Shown one piece after another: positions 10,900-19,147 of a stretch of 64,000 nucleotides of DNA (positions are counted from its first letter, which is position 1; each line of letters starts with the position of its first letter). Origin of the DNA: Winogradskyella endarachnes (GTDB lineage Bacteria > Bacteroidota > Bacteroidia > Flavobacteriales > Flavobacteriaceae); contig NZ_WOWS01000001.1 in NCBI RefSeq assembly GCF_009741275.1, positions 496,001-560,000 of the forward strand. Reading direction: 5' to 3'. Position numbers and translations under genes: made by a program. Under the pieces are notes generated by a model, which saw only the letters and a list, made by a program, of their open reading frames with translations, was not told the DNA's origin and searched no databases.

Positions 10900-11406
10900 T
10901 TGAGTCAACTTACCCACTACAACACCAATTTTAAAAAACAAAAACATGCCATTACAGTTGTATGCGATAATGTAACTAATGCGCCAAATATTGGTAGTTT
11001 ATTCAGGATTGCAGACGCTTTTGGTGTAGAAGAACTCATTTTTTGTGGTACCAATATCTCTATTGGCAAACGTATAACAAGAACATCGCGCTCTACTGAA
11101 AAATACGTTTCCTATAGTATTTCAGAACAAATAGAATCTGAAATTGAAGCGCTAAAATCTAAAAACTATTATCTTATTGCCTTAGAAATCACAGAAAACA
11201 GCCAACCTTTAACAACATTTAAATTAGACACTAATCAACCCATAGCATTGATTTTAGGTGATGAAAATTTTGGAGTTTCAGAAGCTATTTTAAACCAAGT
11301 GGATAGTGTGGTGCATATTAATATGTTTGGTAATAATAGTAGTATGAATGTGGTACAAGCGACTAGCATTGCCCTATACGAAATAACAAAACAACTTAAT
11401 TCTTAA
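10900..11406 (+). CDS. TrmH-family (SpoU) RNA 2'-O-methyltransferase
   Basis: The 168-residue protein is a minimal SPOUT domain without the extra N-terminal substrate-binding domain of RlmB. Motif 1 is VCDNVTNAPNIGSLFRIADAFG, motif 2 is PIALILGDENFGVSE and motif 3 is NMFGNNSSMNVVQATSIALYE; these form the AdoMet-binding knot with the catalytic Arg in motif 1. The target (tRNA or rRNA ribose) cannot be read from sequence. The likely start is a TTG at 10900, giving MSQLTHYNTNF; the nearest ATG would remove conserved sequence. It lies in the RNA-modification-rich plus-strand run 8.5-13.7 kb. Confidence 0.88.
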   Translation: MSQLTHYNTNFKKQKHAITVVCDNVTNAPNIGSLFRIADAFGVEELIFCGTNISIGKRITRTSRSTEKYVSYSISEQIESEIEALKSKNYYLIALEITENSQPLTTFKLDTNQPIALILGDENFGVSEAILNQVDSVVHINMFGNNSSMNVVQATSIALYEITKQLNS

Positions 11407-11458
11407 ATTTGTCGTGCTGAATTTAATTCAGCATCTTTGAGTAAATAAACAAACAGAA

Positions 11459-12547
11459 ATGAATTCAAAAACTTTAGCCAATGGCATTTTAAGAGCATTA
11501 GGTATAATTTTGGCAATTGCTTTAGTTTTATATTTTCTTTTTAAAATACAATCCGTAATAATTTATATAGCTATTGCTGCTGTTATTTCACTTATTGGCA
11601 GACCAATTATCCTTTTTTTTAGACGTAAATTAAAATTTAACAACACCTTATCTGTTGTTGTTACCATGGTATTACTTTTAGGCTTATTAGTTGGTTTAGT
11701 TGGCTTGTTTATTCCACTTATTGTAGAACAAGGTCATAATTTATCGCTTTTAAATATTGAACAATTACAAGTTAATGTAGAAGATTTATACAATCAAATC
11801 ATAACCTATTTTGAGTTTAATAATATAGATGTTGAGCAATCTATTAAAGAGTCTAATGTACTTTCAAAATTAGACTTTGCAATTATTCCAGATTTCTTAA
11901 ACAGCTTTATTAGTGGTTTAGGTAGTTTTAGTATTGGTTTATTTTCCGTGTTATTTATATCCTTTTTCTTTTTAAAAGACAGTAAATTGTTTGAAGATGG
12001 TATAATGATATTTGTGCCTAGCGGAAATGAAGAACGCTCAAAACGTTCTATAAATACTATAAAAGATTTATTGTCGCGCTACTTTGTTGGGTTAATATTT
12101 CAAATTTTAATATTGTTCATAATTTACACTATTATCCTATTAATCTTCGGAATAGATAACGCTATAGTAATTGCATTTTTATGTGCACTTCTTAATCTTG
12201 TACCTTACGTTGGTCCTTTAGTAAGTGGCTTTTTAATGTTGCTTCTTAGTATGTCTAGTAATTTAGGAGAGAGTTTTAGCGACGTTATTTTACCCAAAAC
12301 AACTTATGTAATGATTGGTTTTATCATTGCTCAATTGGTAGATAACTTTTTTAGCCAACCGTATATCTTTTCAAAAAGTGTAAAATCCCATCCTTTAGAA
12401 ATTTTTTTAGTTATAATTATAGCAGGAATTTTATTTGGTATTGTAGGGATGATTGTCGCTGTCCCAACATATACGGCTATTAAAGTAATTTTGAAGGAAT
12501 TTTTATCTGAATATAAAATTGTAAAAAAGTTTACAAAAGGCATTTAA
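11459..12547 (+). CDS. AI-2E family transporter (PerM/YdiK-like)
   Basis: The 362-residue product has about seven or eight hydrophobic segments: two close to the N-terminus (IILAIALVLYFLF; VIIYIAIAAVISLI), one near 65-85, then a soluble periplasmic-like stretch (about 90-155), and a C-terminal cluster including NAIVIAFLCALLNLVPYVGPLV. The last motif, with its PYVGP, is characteristic of the AI-2E/PerM family. Members export varied small molecules or act as sodium/proton antiporters, so the family name does not establish autoinducer transport. It ends seven bases before the next gene. Confidence 0.88.
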   Translation: MNSKTLANGILRALGIILAIALVLYFLFKIQSVIIYIAIAAVISLIGRPIILFFRRKLKFNNTLSVVVTMVLLLGLLVGLVGLFIPLIVEQGHNLSLLNIEQLQVNVEDLYNQIITYFEFNNIDVEQSIKESNVLSKLDFAIIPDFLNSFISGLGSFSIGLFSVLFISFFFLKDSKLFEDGIMIFVPSGNEERSKRSINTIKDLLSRYFVGLIFQILILFIIYTIILLIFGIDNAIVIAFLCALLNLVPYVGPLVSGFLMLLLSMSSNLGESFSDVILPKTTYVMIGFIIAQLVDNFFSQPYIFSKSVKSHPLEIFLVIIIAGILFGIVGMIVAVPTYTAIKVILKEFLSEYKIVKKFTKGI

Positions 12548-12553
12548 TTCAAT

Positions 12554-13735
12554 TTGAATCACACTATTTTAAATACTGAAATTCAAGAATTTATAAATGA
12601 AAATTTAAATTCTGACACCTCTAAATTAATATTAAAAGGAATTCCTTTTAAGAATATCGATTCAAAACTTATTATTGAACAAATTGAAGCTAAAAAAAAA
12701 TGCACAAAAAAACTACCAACATGGTTTAACGCCAAAAACATATACTATCCAAATAAATTAAATATTGAACAAACCTCTTCTGAGACTACTGCAAAATATA
12801 AAGCCAGTTTAGTTTCTGGCAAAAACTTAATTGATCTTACAGGTGGTTTTGGTGTAGATACTTATTATTTTTCAAAACAAATTGAAAAGGTTACACATTG
12901 TGAAATTAATACAAATTTATCACAAATGGTTCGGCACAATTTTAAGGCGTTAAATATTTCAAATATTAATTGCTTAAATGATAATGGCATTGAAGAATTA
13001 ATAAAAAATGATAAAACTTTTGATTGGATTTATATAGACCCTTCCCGAAGAGATCAATTAAAAAAGAAAGTATTTTTATTATCTGATTGTACGCCAGATA
13101 TTAAAAAACAACAAAAATTACTACTTATGCGTGCTAATAACGTAATGATTAAAACATCTCCATTATTAGATTTAACAGCTACGCTTAAAGATTTAAATTA
13201 CGTACGAGAAATCCATATTGTAGCCAGTAATAATGAGGTGAAGGAATTATTATGGATTTTAGAAAAAAATTATAAAGGAAAAGTAAACGTAAAAACTGTG
13301 AATTTCAATAATAAAGATTCACAGTTTTTTGAATATATTTTTGAAGAAGAACAGCAAGCAACAGCAAGCTATAACTTACCGCTAACCTATTTATATGAGC
13401 CCAATACCGCTGTACTTAAATCTGGTGGGTTCATCTCAGTAAGTTATAAATTAAACATTTATAAACTTCACCAACATTCGCATCTATATACCTCAAATAA
13501 TTTATTAGAATTTCCAGGTAGACGATTTAAAATAGAAAGCGTATTACCTTTCAATAAAAAAATTATTGCAAAAGAAAATATAAGCAAAGCCAATATCACT
13601 ACTAGAAACTTCCCCGTATCTGTAAAAGAAATACGCAAGAAACTAAAGATTACAGATGGTGGTGAGATTTACCTGTTTTTTACAACAGATATTAACAACA
13701 ACAAAACTGTAATCGTTTGCACTAAAGCACTATAG
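12554..13735 (+). CDS. THUMP-like domain class I methyltransferase
   Basis: This 393-residue protein contains a class I AdoMet-binding domain: motif I LIDLTGGFGVDTYYFS (about 92-107), an acidic motif II in CEINTNLS, and motif IV DWIYIDPSRRD (about 157-167). The C-terminal third matches the THUMP-like domain seen in Bacteroidota proteins related to PG_1098 of Porphyromonas. THUMP domains bind RNA, so a tRNA or rRNA base methyltransferase is likely, but the target is unknown. The probable start is a TTG at 12554, seven bases after the preceding stop. Its 3' end overlaps the convergent lipoprotein gene by 14 bases. Confidence 0.8.
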   Translation: MNHTILNTEIQEFINENLNSDTSKLILKGIPFKNIDSKLIIEQIEAKKKCTKKLPTWFNAKNIYYPNKLNIEQTSSETTAKYKASLVSGKNLIDLTGGFGVDTYYFSKQIEKVTHCEINTNLSQMVRHNFKALNISNINCLNDNGIEELIKNDKTFDWIYIDPSRRDQLKKKVFLLSDCTPDIKKQQKLLLMRANNVMIKTSPLLDLTATLKDLNYVREIHIVASNNEVKELLWILEKNYKGKVNVKTVNFNNKDSQFFEYIFEEEQQATASYNLPLTYLYEPNTAVLKSGGFISVSYKLNIYKLHQHSHLYTSNNLLEFPGRRFKIESVLPFNKKIIAKENISKANITTRNFPVSVKEIRKKLKITDGGEIYLFFTTDINNNKTVIVCTKAL

Positions 13736-14147
13736 GTACGTACGATACAATCTGATTATTAGAATCTATTTCAATTTCAAATGCTGTGCAATTATCCATT
13801 TGCAATTGTACCTTATCATCACTTACATTTTGATCAGAACAATTTAAAGCAAATACATACTCGCCTTCATTAAAATTAGCCCAAGATGTAGTAGAATTTG
13901 GTGGGATATTAAAAATAGTAACTACAGGCGTAGCATCATTTTGCACAACCAATAAATCAAATGCAACAGTACCATTATTGATAACTCTTGTTTTTGGATC
14001 CTCATTATCACAAGGATTTAGTATAGAATCTATTGTGTAATCAACATCAGAAATACTCTCTGTATCAAAATCAGCATCAGAAGGAGTACATGCAGAAAAT
14101 AATAAAATTAGACATAAAAATGCCTTTAACTTAAGTAGGTTTTTCAT
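13722..14147 (-). CDS. Small lipoprotein of unknown function
   Basis: The 141-residue product has a lipoprotein signal (LKAFLCLILLFSAC), with the lipobox cysteine at about residue 20 followed by an acidic stretch (TPSDADFDTES). The mature part is beta-rich and contains three further cysteines (NPCDNE, LNCSDQ, DNCTAF). I do not recognise a family. It is probably held in the outer membrane or on the cell surface. Its stop overlaps the convergent methyltransferase gene. Upstream are an exact -7 box and two direct repeats spaced 21 bases, suggesting control by a dimeric activator (see the regulatory entries). Confidence 0.7.
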   Translation of the reverse strand: MKNLLKLKAFLCLILLFSACTPSDADFDTESISDVDYTIDSILNPCDNEDPKTRVINNGTVAFDLLVVQNDATPVVTIFNIPPNSTTSWANFNEGEYVFALNCSDQNVSDDKVQLQMDNCTAFEIEIDSNNQIVSYVPIVL

Positions 14148-14203
14148 TTTTTATTTAGTTTTTGAAAAAAGCTTAAAAACTCAATTCATTTAATTTGGGA
14201 TTG

Positions 14204-14211
14204 CAAATTTA
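14204..14211 (-). promoter_or_regulatory. -7 box of the lipoprotein promoter
   Basis: On the minus strand the bases read TAAATTTG, an exact match to the Bacteroidota -7 consensus TAnnTTTG, about 57 bases before the lipoprotein ATG. No good TTTG -33 element is present at the expected distance; instead a direct repeat occupies that place. Confidence 0.55.
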
Positions 14212-14231
14212 TAAAACAAAAAATATATCAC

Positions 14232-14260
14232 CGACGAAAAGCTCTATATTTTCGACGAAA
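14232..14260 (-). promoter_or_regulatory. Two direct repeats TTTCGTCG with 21-base period, candidate activator site
   Basis: On the minus strand TTTCGTCG occurs at 14260-14253 and again at 14239-14232, with starts exactly 21 bases apart, or two helical turns. The nearer copy ends 20 bases before the -7 box, where the -33 element should be. This geometry resembles LytTR-type response-regulator sites (two short direct repeats on one DNA face). The regulator identity is inference. Confidence 0.5.
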
Positions 14261-14538
14261 TGCATGATTTTTGGAACAAAATGACAACTATTTCTTACTT
14301 TATCGGATAAAATTGCCGTTTATAAGTAAAAAAGAGTATTAACTATCAATGAGTTATAATGAAAATAGAAGATAAAAATAGGATTTTTACTACAAGAACG
14401 TCGTTTTAACATAGTTTGGTAGTAATTTAATAAAAACTAAATATTTATATAATTCAAGCTTTTTTTTTACCTATATCTCTGATAATAATTTGTTTATAAA
14501 TAATAATTGAATTATGTGAAAATAATTTTATAAAAATG

Positions 14539-14569
14539 TTGTTTTCTTTAATATGAAGTACTACATTTG
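14539..14569 (+). promoter_or_regulatory. Promoter of the tRNA cluster
   Basis: TTG at 14539-14541 and TACATTTG at 14562-14569 match the flavobacterial -33 and -7 elements with a 20-base spacer. The predicted start of transcription lies about 30 bases before the tRNA-Ser gene. This is one of the clearest promoters in the window. Confidence 0.75.
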
Positions 14570-14607
14570 CATCCGCAATTTTAACGAATTACGTTCATTA
14601 ATTTACT

Positions 14608-14696
14608 GGAGAGGTGCCTGAGTGGCCGAAAGGAGCGGTTTGCTAAATCGTCGTAGGTGGAAACACTTACCCAGGGTTCGAATCCCTGTCTCTCCG
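14608..14696 (+). tRNA. tRNA-Ser (anticodon GCT)
   Basis: The acceptor stem GGAGAGG pairs with TCTCTCC, with discriminator G at 14696. The anticodon loop TTGCTAA gives GCT, which reads AGC and AGU. A long variable arm (about GTAGGTGGAAACACTTAC) marks it as class II, as expected for serine. The T arm CAGGG-TTCGAAT-CCCTG is perfect. CCA is not encoded. Confidence 0.96.
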
Positions 14697-14752
14697 CAAA
14701 ATTTACTGCAGTAATTGAGACTGTATGTATATTTTTTTAGACTATCACATTT

Positions 14753-14827
14753 CGGGGTGTAGCGTAGCCCGGTTATCGCGCCACGTTTGGGACGTGGAGG
14801 CCGCAGGTTCGAATCCTGCCACCCCGA
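14753..14827 (+). tRNA. tRNA-Pro (anticodon TGG)
   Basis: The acceptor stem CGGGGTG pairs perfectly with CACCCCG and is followed by discriminator A. The anticodon arm CCACG-TTTGGGA-CGTGG gives anticodon TGG, which reads CCA and probably other CCN codons. The T arm GCAGG-TTCGAAT-CCTGC is perfect. CCA is not encoded. Confidence 0.96.
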
Positions 14828-14859
14828 CTTTCATTGAAATTTTAGAGTTCACTCTAAAT

Positions 14860-14933
<74 letters not shown>

Positions 14934-14936
14934 CAA

Positions 14937-14967
14937 AAAGCCTTAACTATTAAGTTAAGGCTTTTTT
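14937..14967 (+). terminator. Rho-independent terminator of the tRNA cluster
   Basis: GCCTTAACT (14940-14948) pairs with AGTTAAGGC (14953-14961) around a four-base loop, preceded by A's and followed by six T's. It starts four bases after tRNA-Arg and, because of the flanking A-run, may also stop the convergent PgpH-like gene. Confidence 0.85.
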
Positions 14968-14994
14968 GTTTCTATAAATATGTTTTAAATAGTT

Positions 14995-17052
14995 CTATTC
15001 TGGATACTCTATTCTTAAATGGTAAATATTGGCTAATTTGTGCTTTAAAACCTTTTTAATGGATTGTATCTCTTTAAAGGTAATATCTGCATTTAAAAAC
15101 TGCCCAGCCTCCATCTGTTTATTGATAATATTTTCTACAAATTCATTTATTTTAGTGCTTGTAGGTTCTTTTAAACTTTTTGATGCAGCTTCAACACTAT
15201 CACACATCATTAATATAGCAGTTTCTTTGCTAAACGGTTTAGGGCCAGGGTACGTAAAGTCGGCAATATCTACTAATTCATTATTAACTTTCTCTTTTAT
15301 GTAAAAATAGTATACTAAACTAGTACCATGGTGAGTTCTAATAAAGTCAATAACACGATCAGGTAATTTGTTCTTTTTTGCTATTTCTATTCCATTGAGG
15401 GTGTGTTCAATAATTATCTTAGCACTTTCCTTACTCGATAATTCATCATGAGGATTAATACCTGTACTTTGGTTTTCAGTAAAATATGTTGGATTTTTCA
15501 TTTTACCAATATCATGATACAAAGCTCCTACTCGCACCAACATAGCATTAGCTCCTATTTCATTTGCTGATGCCTCCGCTAAATTTGCAACATTTAAGGA
15601 GTGATGAAATGTTCCCGGCGCTCTATTAGATAATTCTTTTAGCAGTTTAGTATTTGTATCTGAAAGTTCTAATAATGAGACATCCGAAACTAATCCAAAT
15701 ATTTTTTCATAGATATAGATTAAAGGCTGAACAAATAAAGTTGCGAGTCCACAAAGCACAAAAAGACCAAAAGTTTCCCATTTAATTCCTGTTAATTGTC
15801 CTTCATGTATTACAAAAAAGGCAAAGTAAGCAATTATATAAATGAAAGTAATTTGACCCACAGAAATAAATAAATTAGCCCTCTTATACAGTTCAGAAAC
15901 TGTTAATATAGTTACCATACCTGCTATAATTTGTAGAAACATATATTCATAGCTATTAGGCACTATAAAACCTAACAGCAGAACAGTTAAAACATGAGCA
16001 AATAAACCTAACCTAGCATCAAAAAACGCTTTTAACACCAATGGTAAAATACATAAAGGCACTACGTATATATATTGTGAATTAAAATTAATTACTAATG
16101 TGGTAAGCAATATCATTAATGCGATATTGAAAAATATAAAGGTCACTTTAGTATTATCTAAGAAAACTTCAATTCTATATTTTTGTAGAAAAAGTAACAA
16201 CATGAGCAATGCCAACGCCACCAACAAAGTGTATGCTACTAGAACCCAATTATAGTTTTTAGTGTTCCATACATGAGATTCATATTCAGATTTTAATGAG
16301 TTTAAAATATCATATTGATCCTCTTCTATAACCTGCCCTTTAGAAACGATTAATTGATCTTTTTCAATTTGACCTCTTGTTAAAGATATTTTAGATAACT
16401 CTTCTTCAAGAACTTTCTCAGTTAAACTTTTATTAAGACTTATATTTGGTTTAATGACATCGAAATAAATTGAAATCATTCGGTTTTTAGCATCTACAGA
16501 TAGATTATTTGGTAACAGTTTTTCTATAAGTTGCCTTAAGTCTCCTAACTCATTTAAGCTGCCATATTGCAATTCATTTTGAACTTTATTAGAAATAACT
16601 AAAACCACATTTCTTTCGTTATTATAACTATATTCTAAATCTAATATACCAAGTTTATAAACTTTTTCAACAATAGATTTACCTTCCTTATAGAGATTAG
16701 AGTTTTTGATACTATAAGCACTAGAATCCTCAAAAACTTGTTTAAATCTATTAGAGTATTTAACCAAAACCTCACGCTCTACCTCTTTATTTACATCAAA
16801 ATAAACTGGACTCTGAGATTCAATTTCAGCTTTCTCTTTCTCGATTTCCTCATTAGTTTTTTTTATAGCAAAATTAAAAGGTGCGTATAAATTTTCTGAT
16901 TGCCATGGTTTACTCTTTTCAAAAGAGTATCTAAATTTTCCTGTTTTTGGAAATAGATAAACTATAAATAATGTTGTAACCAAATACAGCAATATTTTAT
17001 AGCCTAAGGCATGATTTTTATACCATTTATTAAGGAATACATTCATATACAA
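14995..17052 (-). CDS. PgpH-like 7TM-HD phosphohydrolase (probable c-di-AMP phosphodiesterase)
   Basis: The 685-residue protein has the full 7TMR-HD layout. An N-terminal membrane helix (about 18-36) is followed by an extracellular 7TMR-HDED domain (about 50-270), then a bundle of about seven helices (about 270-460), then a cytoplasmic HD domain. The HD domain shows FHHSLNVANLAEAS, VGALYHDIGKMKNP (the HD pair), the late ligand in RTHHGTS, and MMCDSVEAASKS. Characterised relatives such as Listeria PgpH cleave cyclic di-AMP, which controls potassium, turgor and wall synthesis. It is monocistronic and divergent from the thiolase gene. The substrate is inferred from family. Confidence 0.88.
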   Translation of the reverse strand: MYMNVFLNKWYKNHALGYKILLYLVTTLFIVYLFPKTGKFRYSFEKSKPWQSENLYAPFNFAIKKTNEEIEKEKAEIESQSPVYFDVNKEVEREVLVKYSNRFKQVFEDSSAYSIKNSNLYKEGKSIVEKVYKLGILDLEYSYNNERNVVLVISNKVQNELQYGSLNELGDLRQLIEKLLPNNLSVDAKNRMISIYFDVIKPNISLNKSLTEKVLEEELSKISLTRGQIEKDQLIVSKGQVIEEDQYDILNSLKSEYESHVWNTKNYNWVLVAYTLLVALALLMLLLFLQKYRIEVFLDNTKVTFIFFNIALMILLTTLVINFNSQYIYVVPLCILPLVLKAFFDARLGLFAHVLTVLLLGFIVPNSYEYMFLQIIAGMVTILTVSELYKRANLFISVGQITFIYIIAYFAFFVIHEGQLTGIKWETFGLFVLCGLATLFVQPLIYIYEKIFGLVSDVSLLELSDTNTKLLKELSNRAPGTFHHSLNVANLAEASANEIGANAMLVRVGALYHDIGKMKNPTYFTENQSTGINPHDELSSKESAKIIIEHTLNGIEIAKKNKLPDRVIDFIRTHHGTSLVYYFYIKEKVNNELVDIADFTYPGPKPFSKETAILMMCDSVEAASKSLKEPTSTKINEFVENIINKQMEAGQFLNADITFKEIQSIKKVLKHKLANIYHLRIEYPE

Positions 17053-17159
17053 TCAAATGTAATAAATATTAAAATTTTAGACGGCTAATATCAATAATAC
17101 ATTCTAAAAACTCTTAAAAATTGTTTAATTTCGCACGAAACAACAACAATTATATTTAT

Positions 17160-18338
17160 ATGAACAAGGAAGTCGTTATCGTTTCTGCTGTAAGAACTCC
17201 TATTGGCAGTTTCTTAGGAAGTTTATCTTCTGTCTCTGCCCCAAATTTAGGTGCTGCTGCAATTAAAGGTGCATTAGATAAGATTAATTTGAAACCAGAA
17301 TTGGTTAATGAGGTTATAATGGGTAATGTAGTTTCAGCTGGCACAGGTCAGGCACCTGCTAGACAAGCTGCAATATATGCAGGTTTACCAAATACAACAC
17401 CTTGTACTACTATAAATAAAGTATGTGCTTCTGGTATGAAAGCTGTAATGCAAGCTACACAAGCTATTCAGCTAGGTGATGCTGATATTGTAGTTGCAGG
17501 AGGAATGGAAAATATGAGCTCTATACCACATTACTATCATGCTAGGAAAGCTACCAAATTTGGTCCTGCTACTCTCCAAGATGGTATGCAAAAAGATGGT
17601 CTTGTAGATGCTTACGATAATAATGCAATGGGTGTATGTGCTGACGCATGTGCTGCTGAATATAATTTTTCAAGAGAAGACCAAGATGCCTATGCTGTAC
17701 AGTCATATGAACGCTCTAAAGCTGCTTGGGATTCTGGAAAATTTAAAGATGAAGTTATTTCTGTAGAAGTACCGCAACGAAGAGGAGAACCTATAATTGT
17801 GGATAAAGACGAAGAATATACTAATGTAAAAATGGATAAAATCCCAACTTTACGACCTGCCTTTACTAAAGATGGAACAGTTACAGCTGCCAATGCATCT
17901 ACTATTAATGATGGAGCTGCAGCCTTAGTTTTAATGAGTAAGGAAAAAGCTAACCAACTTGGATTAACACCTATAGCAACAATAAAAGGCTATGCTGATG
18001 CAGCTCACGAACCAGAATGGTTTACTACTGCACCATCTAAAGCATTACCTAAAGCATTAGCTAAAGCCAATGTGGATATAAGTGACATTGACTTTTTTGA
18101 ATTTAACGAAGCATTTTCTGTGGTAGGTTTAGCAAATATGAAAATCTTAGGTTTAAATGATAGCAATGTAAATGTTAATGGAGGCGCTGTTTCCTTAGGA
18201 CATCCACTCGGTTGTTCTGGCGCAAGAATTTTAGTGACTTTAATTAACGTTTTACATCAAAATAATGCTAAATTGGGCGCAGCTGCTATTTGTAATGGTG
18301 GTGGTGGTGCTTCAGCACTAATATTAGAAAACGCTTAA
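17160..18338 (+). CDS. Acetyl-CoA C-acetyltransferase (thiolase)
   Basis: From the ATG at 17160 the protein has 392 residues and the catalytic set of the biosynthetic thiolases: Cys89 in NKVCASGMK, His348 in SLGHPLGCSGAR and Cys378 in ICNGGGGASA. From memory this numbering is identical to the Zoogloea thiolase, which supports the chosen start. A TTG at 17121 would add 13 odd residues and lies on a promoter-like box (TAATTTCG at 17126-17133), so it is unlikely. The enzyme condenses two acetyl-CoA molecules or cleaves acetoacetyl-CoA. It precedes the NlpC/P60 gene by nine bases; the link between them is probably only co-transcription. Confidence 0.93.
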   Translation: MNKEVVIVSAVRTPIGSFLGSLSSVSAPNLGAAAIKGALDKINLKPELVNEVIMGNVVSAGTGQAPARQAAIYAGLPNTTPCTTINKVCASGMKAVMQATQAIQLGDADIVVAGGMENMSSIPHYYHARKATKFGPATLQDGMQKDGLVDAYDNNAMGVCADACAAEYNFSREDQDAYAVQSYERSKAAWDSGKFKDEVISVEVPQRRGEPIIVDKDEEYTNVKMDKIPTLRPAFTKDGTVTAANASTINDGAAALVLMSKEKANQLGLTPIATIKGYADAAHEPEWFTTAPSKALPKALAKANVDISDIDFFEFNEAFSVVGLANMKILGLNDSNVNVNGGAVSLGHPLGCSGARILVTLINVLHQNNAKLGAAAICNGGGGASALILENA

Positions 18339-18347
18339 AAAAAATTT

Positions 18348-19097
18348 ATGCAATACGGCATTTGCAATCTTGGTATTGTACCTATACGATTAGAACCTAG
18401 TGACACCAGTGAAATGGTAACACAAGCATTGTATGGTGACTTTTTTAAAGTTTTAGAACAAAGAAAGAAATGGAGCCGTATTAGATTTTATTTTGATAAT
18501 TACGAAGGTTGGATTGATAATAAACAATATCTTGAAATTGAAGAAAGTAATTATAGCCAACTTAAATCCGCGGATATTTATTTATCTAAAGATTTAATTG
18601 AATTTGTTTCAGATAACTTAAATAACCTTTACCCTATTCCGGTTGGATCTAATCTAAATGGCATAGATTTATTACAACATAAGTTTGAAGGCACTGCTGT
18701 AAATACCATAAGTGAAAAAGAAAACATAGTTAATACCTCTTTTCTATTTTTAAATGCACCATACCTTTGGGGTGGAAAATCTCCTTTTGGTATAGACTGC
18801 TCTGGCTTTACACAAATGGTATATAAATTAAATGGCTATAAACTACTTAGAGATGCTTCTCAACAGGCTACTCAAGGAGAAGCTCTTAGTTTTATAGAGG
18901 AAAGTGAACCTGGTGATTTAGCTTTTTTTGACAATGCAGAAGGTAACATAACACATGTTGGTATTATAATGAAAGACAATTATATAATACATGCTCATGG
19001 CAAAGTAAGGATTGACCGATTAGACCACAGTGGTATTTATAATACCGACAAAAAAACGCACACACATAAACTTAGAGTAATTAAAAAAATAGTATAA
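18348..19097 (+). CDS. C40 (NlpC/P60) peptidase with N-terminal SH3-like region
   Basis: The 249-residue protein has an SH3b-like N-terminal region (about 1-65; IRLEPSDTSEMVTQALYG and FKVLEQRKKWSRIRF) and a C-terminal NlpC/P60 cysteine-peptidase domain. The catalytic residues are Cys151 in PFGIDCSGF, His203 in ITHVGII and His215 in YIIHAHG. Family members such as YkfC cut gamma-D-glutamyl-diamino-acid bonds in wall peptides. There is no signal peptide, which favours cytoplasmic processing of recycled muropeptides, as for YkfC, over wall hydrolysis. It follows the thiolase gene closely and ends at a bidirectional terminator. Confidence 0.88.
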   Translation: MQYGICNLGIVPIRLEPSDTSEMVTQALYGDFFKVLEQRKKWSRIRFYFDNYEGWIDNKQYLEIEESNYSQLKSADIYLSKDLIEFVSDNLNNLYPIPVGSNLNGIDLLQHKFEGTAVNTISEKENIVNTSFLFLNAPYLWGGKSPFGIDCSGFTQMVYKLNGYKLLRDASQQATQGEALSFIEESEPGDLAFFDNAEGNITHVGIIMKDNYIIHAHGKVRIDRLDHSGIYNTDKKTHTHKLRVIKKIV

Positions 19098-19129
19098 AAA
19101 AAGCGACTAAAAATTTAGTCGCTTTTTTT
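19096..19129 (+). terminator. Bidirectional rho-independent terminator
   Basis: GCGACTAAA (19103-19111) pairs with TTTAGTCGC (19114-19122), flanked by seven A's on the left and seven T's on the right, so the hairpin can work on both strands. It sits between the convergent NlpC/P60 and TPR genes and overlaps the end of the former. Confidence 0.85.
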
Positions 19130-19147
19130 ATTGTCTAAACTAAAACA

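Larger units (their letters stand above)
14148..14538. other. AT-rich intergenic region between lipoprotein gene and tRNA cluster
   Basis: This 390-base stretch lies between the lipoprotein start and the tRNA promoter. The first 120 bases hold the lipoprotein promoter and direct repeats. The rest is extremely AT-rich with no open frame that I can support and no hairpin with a T-run. I see nothing else in it. Confidence 0.6.

Noticed and set aside
11459..12547. Quorum-sensing role for the AI-2E family transporter
   Set aside because: The family name is historical; no luxS or other signalling gene is near, so I do not claim autoinducer export.
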